Assembly (NCBI RefSeq): GCF_016862195.1
Contig: NZ_BOMM01000001.1
Location: forward strand, 372,001 to 436,000
Origin: Paractinoplanes ferrugineus
GTDB taxonomy: Bacteria > Actinomycetota > Actinomycetes > Mycobacteriales > Micromonosporaceae
DNA length: 64,000 nucleotides
Direction of reading: 5' to 3'
Positions within the stretch are counted from its first letter, which is position 1. Every line of letters starts with the position of its first letter. The notes under the pieces were generated by a model. The model had not been told where the DNA came from. It saw only the letters and a list, made by a program, of their open reading frames with translations, and did no database searches. A program made the translations under genes and the position numbers. Below are positions 43,671 through 52,701 of the stretch, one piece after another.

Positions 43671-44350
43671 CGCGTTTTGCGGGTCAGCAACGTCGGTTTC
43701 GGTTCGAGATGGGACAGGCCGTTCCACGCCAGGTTCACCAGGTGGGCGGCCACCATCTCCTTCTTCGGCTTGCGGGCCTCGCGCCACCACTGGCCGACCA
43801 GCGCGACCATGCCGACCAGCGCCTGCGAATAGAGCTCGGCGAACTTGGGGTCCAGGCCGCGCCGCTTGAACTCGCCGCCCAGGATGTGCTCGACCTGGTG
43901 CGCCACGTCGTTCATCACGCTGGAGAAATTGCCCGCCGGGGAGAGCACCGGGGACTCGCGCACCAGCACCTGGAAGCCGTGCGGTTCGTCCTCGATGTAG
44001 TCGAGCAGAGCCAGCGCCGCCTGCTCGAGCAGTTCGCGCGGGTGACCGGCGGTCAGCGCCGCCGCGATGCGATCGAGCAGCGCGCGCACCTCCCGGTCGA
44101 CAACCACCGCGTGCAGCCCTTCCTTGCCGCCGAAATGCTCGTAGACCACCGGTTTCGACACCTTGGCCCGGGCGGCGACCTCTTCCACACTGGTCGCGTC
44201 GAAGCCCCGCTCGGCGAACAGTTGGCGCCCGATGGCGATCAGCTGCTCCCGTCGCTGGGCAGCCGACATGCGCACCCGGGGAGGGGTGGCGGCCGGCCGC
44301 GGCCGGCGCACCCGCGGCTGTTCGGCACTGCTGTCGCCTGAGTCCGTCAC
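43667..44350 (-). CDS. TetR-family regulator, likely for fatty-acid desaturation
   Basis: 227 residues. After a basic, Pro-rich N-terminal extension, the helix-turn-helix is at about 35-80 with GFDATSVEEVAARAKVSKPVVYEHF, the usual TetR pattern. The C-terminal ligand-binding half (85-200) is helical. It lies 49 bases after the acyl-CoA desaturase on the same strand, so the two form an operon, and the likely target is that operon's own promoter, with an acyl-CoA ligand (inference). Confidence 0.88.
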   Translation of the reverse strand: MTDSGDSSAEQPRVRRPRPAATPPRVRMSAAQRREQLIAIGRQLFAERGFDATSVEEVAARAKVSKPVVYEHFGGKEGLHAVVVDREVRALLDRIAAALTAGHPRELLEQAALALLDYIEDEPHGFQVLVRESPVLSPAGNFSSVMNDVAHQVEHILGGEFKRRGLDPKFAELYSQALVGMVALVGQWWREARKPKKEMVAAHLVNLAWNGLSHLEPKPTLLTRKTR

Positions 44351-44399
44351 CCGGCCATCCTGCCAGGTGTGCCCGATTTCGCGTGTCCCGTGCCGGGCG

Positions 44400-45347
44400 T
44401 CACGCCCTGATCATCTTGGCGCTCAACCGCTCGGCGTCGGGCCACTTCACATTCGACACCCAGCCGGCCTTCTCGAACAGCCAGATCAGCCGGGCCGAAC
44501 TGTCGACCTGGCCGCGGAGCACGCCGTGCCGGGCGCAGGTCGGGTCGGCGTGGTGCAGGTTGTGCCACGACTCGCCGAAGGAGAGGATCGCCAGCGGCCA
44601 GAAGTTGGCGGCCCGGTCGCCGTTACGCACCTCGAACGGTCGTTCGCCGTAGACGTGGCAGACCGAGTTGATCGACCAGGTGACGTGGTGCAGCAGGCCG
44701 ATGCGGATGATGCCGGCCCAGAAGAACGCGGTCAGCGCGCCGGTCCACGACCAGGTGACGAGGCCACCGAGCACGGCCGGACTCAGCATGGAGAAGAGCA
44801 CGAGCAGGCCGAACCACTTGTCGATGCGGCGGATGTCCTTGTCGGCCAGCAGGTCCGGGGCGAAGCGCGCGCGGTTGGTCAGCTCACGGCTGAGCATCCA
44901 GCCCAGGTGGGCGTGCCAGAGACCCTTGATCAGCGCTCGGTAGCCGGTGCCGTAGCGCCACGGCGAGTGCGGGTCGCCCTGCTGGTCGCTGAACATGTGG
45001 TGGCGCCGGTGGTCGGCCACCCACTGGATGATGTTGCCCTCCACGGCCACCGAGCCGGCCAGCGCGAGCACGATGCGCAGCCAGCGCTTGGCCTTGAACG
45101 AGCCGTGCGTGAAGTAGCGGTGGAAACCCACGGTGATGCCGAGCCCGGACACGATGTAGAAGACGCTGCCGATGGCCAGATCGGTCCACGAGAGCCAGCC
45201 GCCCCACGCGAGCGGGATCGCGGCCAGCACCGCCAGGAACGGGATGACCACGAACGCGTACAGGGCGAAGAGGACCCCCCAGGGCTGCGGTCCCTCGGTG
45301 AGCGGCTGGGGGCCGTTGATCGTCGTGGCCTCGGCGGCGGATGCCAT
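44400..45347 (-). CDS. Acyl-CoA/fatty-acid delta-9 desaturase
   Basis: 315 residues from ATG 45345-45347, with a GAGAGG ribosome site; the GTG two codons upstream is a weaker start. Four or more transmembrane helices and three histidine boxes are present: HRYFTH (about 85-90), HRRHH (about 122-126) and HNLHH (about 255-259), the diiron site of membrane desaturases. It places a double bond in fatty acyl chains for membrane fluidity, using oxygen and an electron donor. A TetR gene follows and an operator-like palindrome lies just upstream. Confidence 0.93.
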   Translation of the reverse strand: MASAAEATTINGPQPLTEGPQPWGVLFALYAFVVIPFLAVLAAIPLAWGGWLSWTDLAIGSVFYIVSGLGITVGFHRYFTHGSFKAKRWLRIVLALAGSVAVEGNIIQWVADHRRHHMFSDQQGDPHSPWRYGTGYRALIKGLWHAHLGWMLSRELTNRARFAPDLLADKDIRRIDKWFGLLVLFSMLSPAVLGGLVTWSWTGALTAFFWAGIIRIGLLHHVTWSINSVCHVYGERPFEVRNGDRAANFWPLAILSFGESWHNLHHADPTCARHGVLRGQVDSSARLIWLFEKAGWVSNVKWPDAERLSAKMIRA

Positions 45348-45360
45348 GAACACCTCTCAG

Positions 45361-45374
45361 TGACCAGCTGGTTA
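45361..45374. promoter_or_regulatory. Palindromic operator candidate for desaturase-TetR operon
   Basis: ACCAGCTGGT at 45363-45372 is a perfect 10-base palindrome with TG/TA flanks, located 14-27 bases before the desaturase start codon. A second imperfect repeat (GGTTACG and CGTAGCC, 6 of 7 bases) starts at 45371. Probably the binding site of the adjacent TetR regulator. Confidence 0.4.
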
Positions 45375-45545
45375 CGCTTACGTCACCGTAGCCAAGGGGA
45401 CCGCGGCTTCGGCGCGAATCGGGCCGGAAAGGCATCGGCGGACAGCCAGTCCGTGGCCCGGGGAGATGTCGGGGATCATTGCTCGGGGCGGGTGCCGCTA
45501 CTATGTGAGCGGCGGATATCAAGAGAAGATATATGTCCGCTTTGA

Positions 45546-45616
45546 TCCCGGATCGTCTAATGGTAGGACCGCGGCTTTTGGTGCCGTTTATAGGGGTTCG
45601 AATCCTCTTCCGGGAG
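45546..45616 (+). tRNA. tRNA-Gln (anticodon TTG)
   Basis: Acceptor TCCCGGA/TCCGGGA with G discriminator, a short D arm, anticodon stem GCGGC/GCCGT with loop TTTTGGT giving anticodon TTG, and T arm AGGGG-TTCGAAT-CCTCT all fold. CCA is not encoded. It lies 42 bases before glmU on the same strand and may share its upstream promoter. Confidence 0.93.
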
Positions 45617-45657
45617 CAAGCCTGTCCGCCAGCAGCCGCAACCAATGGAGTAACCGC

Positions 45658-47097
45658 GTGAGCCAGGCCCCTCGTCGTACCGTCGTCGTTCTCGCCGCCG
45701 GAGAGGGCAAGCGGATGAGATCCGCGACCCCCAAGGTCCTCCACTCGCTGCTCGGTCGCACCCTGCTCGGGCATGTGCTGGCCGCGGCCGCCCCGGCCGC
45801 CGCCGAGCAGACGATCGTGGTCGTCGGGCACAAGGCCGACCAGGTGCGTGAGCACCTCGCCGAGATCGCGCCGACGGCCGTGCCGGTGCTCCAGGCCGAG
45901 CAGAACGGCACCGGGCACGCCATGCGGATCGCGCTCGACGCGGCGCCCGACGCGGCCGGCACCGTGGTGGTGCTCAACGGCGACGTGCCGCTGCTGCGGG
46001 CCGAGACGGTGACCGCCCTGATCGAGGCGCACGAGGCGGGCAACCGCGCGGCCACCGTGCTGGCGGCCGCGGTCGACGACCCGACCGGCCTCGGCCGCAT
46101 CGTGCGGGACGCCGGCGGCGGGCTGGCCCGGATCGTCGAGGAGCGCGACGCGTCGGCCGAGGTGCGCGCGATCCGCGAGATCAACGCCGGCATCTACGCG
46201 TTCGACGTGGCCCAGCTGCGGACGGCGCTGGGCAAGCTCTCCACCGACAACGACCAGGGCGAGGAATACCTGACCGACGTGTTCGGCCTGCTCGCCGAGG
46301 TCGGCAGCGCGGTCGGGGTGCACGTCGCGGCCGATGCCCGGGAAACCCTCGGCGCCAACGACCGGGCCCAGCTGGCGGGCCTGCGGGCGATGCTGCGGGA
46401 CCGGATCAACACCGACCTGATGCGCTCCGGCGTCTCCATCCTCGACCCCGCGACCACCTGGATCGACGTCACCGTGACGGTCGAGCCGGACGCGGTGATC
46501 GACCAGAACTCGCAGCTGCGCGGCGACACCAGGGTGGAAACCGGCGCGGTGATCGGCCCCGACACGACACTTGTCGACACCGCGGTCGGAGCCGGCGCCA
46601 CGGTGCTGCGGACGCACTCGATAGGTGCCGAGATCGGCCCGGAGGCGACCGTCGGTCCGTTCTCCTACCTCCGGCCGGGCACCCGGATGGGTCGCAAGTC
46701 GAAGGTGGGCGGCTTCGTCGAGACGAAGAACGCCGAGCTCGGCGACGGCGCGAAGGTCCCCCATCTGACGTACGTCGGTGACGCGACCATCGGAGCCAAG
46801 GCCAACATCGGCGCGGGCACGATCTTCGCCAACTACGACGGGGTCAACAAGCACCGCACCACGGTGGGCGAGGCGGCGTTCGTCGGCTCCGACACCGTGC
46901 TGATCGCCCCGGTCGAGATCGGCCCCGGCGCCTACGTCGCGGCCGGCAGTGCCATCGACAAGCGGGTGCCCCCGGGCAACCTCGGCGTGACCCGGGCGCA
47001 GCAGCGCAACGTCGAGGGCTGGACGGCGCGGCGCCGGGCCGGCACGGTCTCCGCCGAGGCTGCCGAGCGAGCTGCCGACAAGGGGAAGGTCGAGTAG
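45658..47097 (+). CDS. glmU: Bifunctional N-acetylglucosamine-1-phosphate uridyltransferase / glucosamine-1-phosphate acetyltransferase
   Basis: 479 residues from GTG 45658 with GGAG 7 bases upstream. N-terminal pyrophosphorylase domain begins with VVLAAGEGKRMRS (about 10-22). C-terminal half is a left-handed beta-helix made of hexapeptide repeats (about 265-450) with YVGDATIGAKANIGAGTI, the acetyltransferase active region. It makes UDP-GlcNAc for peptidoglycan, and probably also for the surface polymer synthesis seen elsewhere in the window. The next gene on the strand is prs. Confidence 0.96.
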   Translation: MSQAPRRTVVVLAAGEGKRMRSATPKVLHSLLGRTLLGHVLAAAAPAAAEQTIVVVGHKADQVREHLAEIAPTAVPVLQAEQNGTGHAMRIALDAAPDAAGTVVVLNGDVPLLRAETVTALIEAHEAGNRAATVLAAAVDDPTGLGRIVRDAGGGLARIVEERDASAEVRAIREINAGIYAFDVAQLRTALGKLSTDNDQGEEYLTDVFGLLAEVGSAVGVHVAADARETLGANDRAQLAGLRAMLRDRINTDLMRSGVSILDPATTWIDVTVTVEPDAVIDQNSQLRGDTRVETGAVIGPDTTLVDTAVGAGATVLRTHSIGAEIGPEATVGPFSYLRPGTRMGRKSKVGGFVETKNAELGDGAKVPHLTYVGDATIGAKANIGAGTIFANYDGVNKHRTTVGEAAFVGSDTVLIAPVEIGPGAYVAAGSAIDKRVPPGNLGVTRAQQRNVEGWTARRRAGTVSAEAAERAADKGKVE

Positions 47098-47213
47098 CGT
47101 TCGGGTCAAGGGGGGTGAGGCATCACACCCACCGGGCTCGGGGCGTAGCGGGACGGTGGCCTCGGGAGATACTTCAGGTGACTAATCCCCTCGATCCACG
47201 GGAGCACGAGCCG

Positions 47214-48194
47214 ATGGGCAGCATCGTCGCGGAGAACCGGAAGAGCCTGATGCTCTTCTCCGGCCGGGGGTTCCCCGAACTGGCCGAGGAGATCGGCCAG
47301 GTGCTCGGCGTGGCGCCGACACCGTCGGACTCGTACGAGTTCGCGAACGGCGAGATCTTTGTGCGTTACCGCGACTCGGTTCGCGGTTCCGACGCCTTCG
47401 TCGTCCAGTCGATGACGGAGGGGGTGAACCGGTGGGTCATGGAGACGCTGATCATGATCGACGCTCTCAAGCGTGGGTCGGCCAAGCGCATCACCGTGGT
47501 GCTGCCGTTCTACCCCTACTCGCGGCAGGACAAGAAGCACCGCGGCCGGGAGCCGATCTCCGCGCGGCTGGTGGCCGACCTGCTGAAGACCGCGGGCGCC
47601 AACCGCATCCTCACCGTCGACCTGCACACCGCGCAGATCCAGGGCTTCTTCGACGGCCCGGTCGACCACCTGTTCGCGATGGACATCCTGGCCGAGCACG
47701 TGGTCAAGAAGTTCGCCGGCCGGCCGATGACCGTGGTCGCCCCCGACTCGGGGCGGGTGCGGGTGGCCGAGCGCTGGACCGACCGGTTGGGTGGCTGCCC
47801 GCTGGCGTTCATCCACAAGACCCGGGACCCGCTGAAGCCCAATCAGGTCGTGGCCAACCGGGTGGTCGGTGAGGTCGAGGGCCGGGTGTGCCTGATCGTC
47901 GACGACATGATCGACACCGGGGGCACCATCACCAAGGCCGCCGACATCCTGTTCGACGAGGGTGCGGCCGACGTCATCGTCGCGTCGACCCACGCACTGC
48001 TGAGCGACCCGGCGACGGAGCGGCTCAAGAACAGCCGGATCAGCGAGCTGGTGGTGACCAACACGCTGCCGCTTCCCCCGGAGAAGCGGCTCGACAAGAT
48101 CACCGTGTTGTCCATCGCTCCGCTGCTGGCCCGGGCCATTCGCGAGGTTTTCGACGACGGATCGGTGACCACGCTCTTCGGCGGTCTCAGCTGA
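47214..48194 (+). CDS. prs: Ribose-phosphate pyrophosphokinase
   Basis: 326 residues from ATG 47214, the length of mycobacterial PrsA; a GTG at 47178 would add 12 residues. The PRPP-binding loop is CLIVDDMIDTGGTI (about 225-238) and the catalytic flexible-loop region PFYPYSRQDKKHRGREPIS (about 98-116) is conserved. It makes PRPP from ribose 5-phosphate and ATP for nucleotides, histidine and (in this phylum) arabinan precursors. It follows glmU, as in mycobacteria. Confidence 0.95.
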   Translation: MGSIVAENRKSLMLFSGRGFPELAEEIGQVLGVAPTPSDSYEFANGEIFVRYRDSVRGSDAFVVQSMTEGVNRWVMETLIMIDALKRGSAKRITVVLPFYPYSRQDKKHRGREPISARLVADLLKTAGANRILTVDLHTAQIQGFFDGPVDHLFAMDILAEHVVKKFAGRPMTVVAPDSGRVRVAERWTDRLGGCPLAFIHKTRDPLKPNQVVANRVVGEVEGRVCLIVDDMIDTGGTITKAADILFDEGAADVIVASTHALLSDPATERLKNSRISELVVTNTLPLPPEKRLDKITVLSIAPLLARAIREVFDDGSVTTLFGGLS

Positions 48195-48210
48195 TCTCCA
48201 GCTCCGCGTG

Positions 48211-48224
48211 CCCCGATTTCGGGG
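48211..48224 (+). terminator. Short hairpin after prs
   Basis: CCCCGA-TT-TCGGGG, 16 bases after the prs stop, with no T run. It may be a weak terminator or part of the rplY leader. Nothing else was recognised in the 290-base gap to rplY except a TAGGCT -10-like element near 48243. Confidence 0.35.
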
Positions 48225-48484
48225 TGCGTAGGAGCGGAATGTAGGCTAGTGCGGTTGCCACGGCGAGGGTGCCCCGCGGTCTGCTGAGGTTCGCAGCCGC
48301 TCGGAGGCACCGTGATCGACGCGGTGCTCCGGGCCTGTGCCCAGCGCGCCCCCTTGCCCGGCAGCGCCGACGACGGCCTTCCAGCACCGACGGCGGCCGA
48401 TTGCACGCACGCACTGCCGACTGTTCCGCCCTGGCGCCCGCCGACTAACGACGCAGCCCGATCGATGATTTCAGGAGTTTCCCC

Positions 48485-49114
48485 GTGTCCGAGGTAAAGA
48501 TCAGCGCCGAGCCCCGCACCGAGTTCGGCAAGGGTGGTGCCCGCCGCACGCGCCGGGCCGGTTTGGTGCCCGCCGTGCTTTACGGCCACGGCGAGAAGCC
48601 GCAGCACATCGCGCTGCCGGCCCGCGAGTTCGCCGCCGCCATCCGGCATGGTGGCCTCAACCAGGTCTTCACGATCGACGTCAACGGAGCGTCGGGCTCC
48701 ACGCTCGCGCTCCCCAAGGCCATCCAGCGTGACCCGATCAAGGACACCTACGAGCACATCGACCTGATCATCGTCAAGCGTGGCGAGAAGGTCCAGGTCG
48801 ACGTCCCGGTGACGCTCGTCGGTGAAGCCGCTCGCAACACTCTGGTCGTCAGCGAGTCGACCACGCTCGCCATCGTGGCCGAGGCCATGCACCTGCCCAA
48901 CGGCTTCGAGGTCTCGATCGAGGGCCTGGAGGCGGGCGCCCAGGTGACCGCCGGCGACGTGACCCTGCCGACCGGCAGTGAGCTGGCCGTCGAGCCCGAC
49001 TTCGTGCTCGCGATCATCTCGCAGGCGCAGACCGCCGAGCAGCTCGAGGGCGGCGACGCGACCGAGGGTGAGGCCGGCGAGACGGCTTCGGCCGAGGGCT
49101 CGTCCCAGGAGTAA
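48485..49114 (+). CDS. rplY: 50S ribosomal protein L25/general stress protein Ctc
   Basis: 209 residues from GTG 48485. The N-terminal L25 domain (about 1-92) binds 5S rRNA, with EFGKGGARRTRRAGLVPAVLYG (part of it) conserved. The C-terminal TL5/CTC domain (about 95-185) makes it the long form. The end is an acidic tail (about 185-209). A 290-base leader precedes it. The strong palindrome at 49145-49177 separates it from pth. Confidence 0.93.
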   Translation: MSEVKISAEPRTEFGKGGARRTRRAGLVPAVLYGHGEKPQHIALPAREFAAAIRHGGLNQVFTIDVNGASGSTLALPKAIQRDPIKDTYEHIDLIIVKRGEKVQVDVPVTLVGEAARNTLVVSESTTLAIVAEAMHLPNGFEVSIEGLEAGAQVTAGDVTLPTGSELAVEPDFVLAIISQAQTAEQLEGGDATEGEAGETASAEGSSQE

Positions 49115-49144
49115 TCCGCCAGTCGGCGGTGCCAGAGCAGTGAT

Positions 49145-49177
49145 CAGGGAAAGTGCCGGCCGCCGGCACTTTCCCTG
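49145..49177. terminator. 33-bp perfect palindrome between rplY and pth
   Basis: Two perfect 16-base arms (49145-49160 and 49162-49177) around one central base. Located 31 bases after the rplY stop and 21 bases before the pth start. A stem of this length forms a strong transcript hairpin on either strand; no T run follows. Confidence 0.7.
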
Positions 49178-49198
49178 TCGTGTATCCGGAGGCTTTCC

Positions 49199-49783
49199 AT
49201 GAGCGATGAATCGTTCCTTGTGGTCGGGCTGGGCAATCCCGGCAAGGAGTACGCGGGCAACCGCCACAACGTGGGCTTCATGGTGGCCGACCTGCTCGCC
49301 ACGCGGGTGGGCGCGAAGTTCGGCCGGGCCAAGCGCGCGCACGCCGACATGGCCGAAGGCCGGCTCGGGTTCGGCGGACCGAAGCTCGTGCTGGTCAAGC
49401 CACTGACCTACATGAACCTGTCGGGTGCTCCGGTGGTCTCGCTGGCCCAGTTCTTCAAGGTGCCGGTGGAGAACGTGATTGCCGTGCATGATGAGCTTGA
49501 CGTGCCGTTCGGGCAGGTGCGTGCCAAGCGAGGCGGCGGTGAAGGCGGCCACAACGGGTTGCGTTCGATGTCGAAGTCGCTGTCGAGCAAGGAGTACGCG
49601 CGAGTCCGGTTCGGGATCGGACGCCCGCCCGGCCGGCAGGATCCGGCCGATTACGTGCTGTCCGACTTCAGCGGTGCGGAGCGTAAAGAGCTGGAGTTCC
49701 TCGTCGATCGAGCCGCTGACGTGGTGGAGGCGGTCGTTCTCGAGGGCGTCGAGTGGGCGCAGAACAAATACCACGGCGGTTGA
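49199..49783 (+). CDS. pth: Peptidyl-tRNA hydrolase
   Basis: 194 residues, ATG 49199 with GGAGG upstream. The Pth pattern is clear: [19 protein letters not shown] (about 10-28) with the catalytic His of RHNVG, MNLSG near 70 and HDELDVPFG near 98-106. It recycles tRNA from peptidyl-tRNA that drops off ribosomes. Follows rplY as in mycobacteria. Confidence 0.95.
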   Translation: MSDESFLVVGLGNPGKEYAGNRHNVGFMVADLLATRVGAKFGRAKRAHADMAEGRLGFGGPKLVLVKPLTYMNLSGAPVVSLAQFFKVPVENVIAVHDELDVPFGQVRAKRGGGEGGHNGLRSMSKSLSSKEYARVRFGIGRPPGRQDPADYVLSDFSGAERKELEFLVDRAADVVEAVVLEGVEWAQNKYHGG

Positions 49784-49923
49784 TCCGACGGGGTCGAAAC
49801 GGGTGGATCGTTTGAGCGGTTTTGTCCGTCTCCTAGCCCCGTGACGCTCTCCGCCGTCCGTGCGTTGGTCACACGTACGCACCGCTCGGTGCGTGCGGCC
49901 GGCGCAACGGGGGGAGGTGCGGG

Positions 49924-51750
49924 GTGCAGGATCAGCAGGAGTCGGTGTTGACCGATCCGACCGTTCACCTGCCGGAGATCGGTCCGGCCTTGGGCGGCGC
50001 ACCGCCGGAAGGACACGGACCGGCGAATCATCCGCCGGCGAACCACGGGCCCAGGCCGAATCGGCCGGTGTCCCGCAAGACCACGGTGCGTAACTCGAAG
50101 ATCCCGGCCCCGGTGATCCCGCAGAGCCCGCCGCCGGCCGGCGCCGGGACCGGTCCGGGCGAGAGCCGGCTCCGGCCACCCGCGGGCCGGCCGAAGCCGG
50201 ACAACGCCCCACCCCGGGCGGCGCGCGGCCCGGTCGAGCGGAACCAGGTCCACGAACGGCACGATTCCGACCAGCGCAACCGGTCAAGCGCGGTCCGGTC
50301 GGCGAACCGGCCGTTCGTGCGGGTCCGCGGCCGGCATGCGGCGATGTCCCGGCGGCAGCAGTGGGAGCGGCGCTACGTGCGCAACCTCGTGCTGGCCGAC
50401 CTGGCCGCCGGTACCGTGGCCGGGGCGGTGGCGTTCGGGGTGCGCTTCGGTGACGACGTCACCACCTACAACCGCGGTTACATGATCCTCACGGCGCTGC
50501 TTCCGGTGCTGCTGCTGGCGGTGCTGGCGGTCTCCCGGGCCTACGAGCGCCGCTATCTGTTCGTGGGTACGGACGAATACCAGCGCGTGATCCGGGGCGG
50601 GGTCGGCCTGATCGCGGGGGCGGCGCTGATCTCGTACGCGCTCGATCTCGATCTTGCCCGCGGCTATGTCCTCGCCGCCCTGCCCAGCGCGATCTGCACC
50701 TCCCTGGTGTTGCGTTTCGGCCTGCGCAAGCGGCTGCACCTGGCCCGCGCCCGCGGGGCCAGCCTGCGCCGGGTCATCCTCGCCGGGCACGAGCTGGCCG
50801 TGATCGGGATGGCCCGGCAGTTGCGCCGCGAGCGTTACCACGGTCTCGAGGTGGTGGGCGCGTGCCTCCCGCCGGGGCACGACGGGGTCGGCGTGACCGG
50901 CATGCCGGTGTACGGAACGTTCGACGACGTGGCGAGCGCGGTGGAGCAGGCCGACGCCGACACCGTGGTGGTGCTGAGCTGCCCGGAGCTGGACGGCAAC
51001 GCGCTACGCCGGCTGGCCTGGCGGCTGGAGCGCGACGAGGTCGACCTGGTGGTGGCGAGTGCGCTGGTGGACGTGGCCGGTGCGCGCACCACGATCCGGC
51101 CGTTCGACGGGCTGCCGATGCTGCATGTGGAGCATCCGCGGCTGCACGGCGGCTCGCGATTGATCAAGGACCTGTTCGACCGGGTCGGCGCGCTCCTGCT
51201 GCTCGCGGCCTTCGGCCCCCTGCTTCTCGCTGTCGCACTGTGTGTACGGATGACTTCCCGCGGGCCGGTACTCTTTCGACAGGTACGGGTCGGCCGCGAC
51301 GGCCGTCCGTTCCGCATCTTCAAGTTCCGAAGCATGTACGTCGACGCCGAGGCCCGGCTGGCCGAGCTCCGGCACCTCAACGAGCACGATGGTGTGCTCT
51401 TCAAAATGCGCGATGATCCGCGGGTCACCGGGGTGGGCCGCTGGTTGCGCCGCTTCTCGCTGGACGAGCTGCCGCAGCTGCTCAACGTGCTGCTCGGCCA
51501 GATGTCGCTGGTGGGGCCGCGACCTCCGTTGCCGTCGGAGGTGGCTGTCTACGCCGACGACGTGCGGCGTCGACTTGCCGTCAAACCCGGCATGACGGGC
51601 CTTTGGCAGGTTTCCGGACGTTCGGACCTGTCATGGGAGGAAGCCGTCCGCTTGGACCTGCGCTATGTGGAGAACTGGTCGCTCAGCTTGGACCTGGTGA
51701 TCCTTTTGCGGACGATGACGGCCGTGGTGCGCTCGTCCGGAGCGTACTAG
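49924..51750 (+). CDS. Exopolysaccharide polyprenyl-glycosyl phosphotransferase (WcaJ-like)
   Basis: 608 residues from GTG 49924, preceded by GGGGGAGG. The first ~135 residues are polar, Pro/Arg/Asn-rich and disordered. Four transmembrane helices (about 155-250) and a nucleotide-like sensor domain (about 260-390) follow. The C-terminal bacterial sugar-transferase domain (about 405-600) starts with a helix and shows FRIFKFRSM, DELPQLLNVLLGQMSLVGPRPPLPSE and KPGMTGLWQVSGRS, the active-site hallmark. It loads the first sugar onto undecaprenyl phosphate for extracellular polysaccharide. It precedes cysQ and may be in the same transcript. Confidence 0.92.
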   Translation: MQDQQESVLTDPTVHLPEIGPALGGAPPEGHGPANHPPANHGPRPNRPVSRKTTVRNSKIPAPVIPQSPPPAGAGTGPGESRLRPPAGRPKPDNAPPRAARGPVERNQVHERHDSDQRNRSSAVRSANRPFVRVRGRHAAMSRRQQWERRYVRNLVLADLAAGTVAGAVAFGVRFGDDVTTYNRGYMILTALLPVLLLAVLAVSRAYERRYLFVGTDEYQRVIRGGVGLIAGAALISYALDLDLARGYVLAALPSAICTSLVLRFGLRKRLHLARARGASLRRVILAGHELAVIGMARQLRRERYHGLEVVGACLPPGHDGVGVTGMPVYGTFDDVASAVEQADADTVVVLSCPELDGNALRRLAWRLERDEVDLVVASALVDVAGARTTIRPFDGLPMLHVEHPRLHGGSRLIKDLFDRVGALLLLAAFGPLLLAVALCVRMTSRGPVLFRQVRVGRDGRPFRIFKFRSMYVDAEARLAELRHLNEHDGVLFKMRDDPRVTGVGRWLRRFSLDELPQLLNVLLGQMSLVGPRPPLPSEVAVYADDVRRRLAVKPGMTGLWQVSGRSDLSWEEAVRLDLRYVENWSLSLDLVILLRTMTAVVRSSGAY

Positions 51751-51767
51751 TTCCGGAGCGTACTAGT
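51736..51767 (+). repeat. Perfect 16-bp tandem duplication over the stop codon
   Basis: TCCGGAGCGTACTAGT at 51736-51751 is repeated at 51752-51767. The first copy holds the sugar transferase's TAG stop, so the second copy is downstream and harmless; it creates a candidate GTG start at 51766 for cysQ. Confidence 0.85.
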
Positions 51768-51783
51768 GAGGAGCCCTAAGCCA

Positions 51784-52659
51784 ATGACAGAGACGTCGGA
51801 GCGCATCACCGGTCAGCGCGAGGGCGAGGCCGGCGGGACACCCCCGGTCATCGACTCGGCTTTCGCGCGCTGGCTCGCCGATCGGGCCGGCCAGGTCCTG
51901 CTGGGAGTCCGCGAGGAGATGGGGTACGCGGACGGCAAGGCGCTCAAGGCCGCCGGTGATCGCGCGGCCCATGACCTGCTCTGCGCCGAGCTGGCCCGCT
52001 GGCGCCCGGCCGACGCGGTCCTTTCCGAGGAGGACGACCACTCCCGGGTGGCCTGGCAGGACGGCGAGCACAGCACGGTCCGCCCGGAGCGGCTCGGCTC
52101 CAACCGGGTCTGGATCGTCGACCCGCTCGACGGCACCCGCGAGTTCTCCGAGGAGGGTCGCACCGACTGGGCCGTGCACGTCGCGCTCTGGAGCTCCGAC
52201 TCCGGTCTGCCGAGTCATCTCGCGGCCGGCGCGGTCGCGATGCCGGCGCGGCACCGGACACTCGCCACCGACTATCCGCCCGCCTATCCACCGCTGCCGA
52301 TCGATAACGGCAGTGGGGGATTGATCCGCATTGCTGCGAGTCGCACCCGCCCGCCGGCTTTCGTGACCACTCTCGCCGAAGAAATCGGCGCCGAGCTGGT
52401 GCCCATGGGATCGGCCGGCGTCAAGATCGCCGCGGTGATAAACGGCGAGGCAGACGCCTATGTCCACGCCGGGGGGCAGTACGAGTGGGACTCCGCCGCA
52501 CCGGTTGCTGTGGCTTTGGCCACCGGCCTGCACGCTAGCCGAATCGACGGTTCTGCGCTGAAATACAACGAGGCCGATCCCAAGCTGCCGGACCTCGTGG
52601 TCTGTCGTAAGGATCTGGCCCCTCGGTTGCTTGCAGCGTTGCAGCGTCACCTCCCGTAA
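51784..52659 (+). CDS. cysQ: 3'(2'),5'-bisphosphate nucleotidase, inositol-monophosphatase family
   Basis: 291 residues from ATG 51784; a GTG at 51766 is possible. Metal-binding motifs of the family: LSEEDDH (about 80-86), WIVDPLDGT (about 110-118) and a final WDSAAP near 240. These bind Mg and hydrolyse phosphate from PAP/PAPS. Its place before cysD and cysN supports the CysQ role in sulfur assimilation: removing 3'-phosphoadenosine 5'-phosphate. The 40 bases before cysD are intergenic. Confidence 0.86.
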   Translation: MTETSERITGQREGEAGGTPPVIDSAFARWLADRAGQVLLGVREEMGYADGKALKAAGDRAAHDLLCAELARWRPADAVLSEEDDHSRVAWQDGEHSTVRPERLGSNRVWIVDPLDGTREFSEEGRTDWAVHVALWSSDSGLPSHLAAGAVAMPARHRTLATDYPPAYPPLPIDNGSGGLIRIAASRTRPPAFVTTLAEEIGAELVPMGSAGVKIAAVINGEADAYVHAGGQYEWDSAAPVAVALATGLHASRIDGSALKYNEADPKLPDLVVCRKDLAPRLLAALQRHLP

Positions 52660-52701
52660 CAACGGCCGTAAGTAACCCCCCGGAAAGGTCGGGAAACACC
52701 G

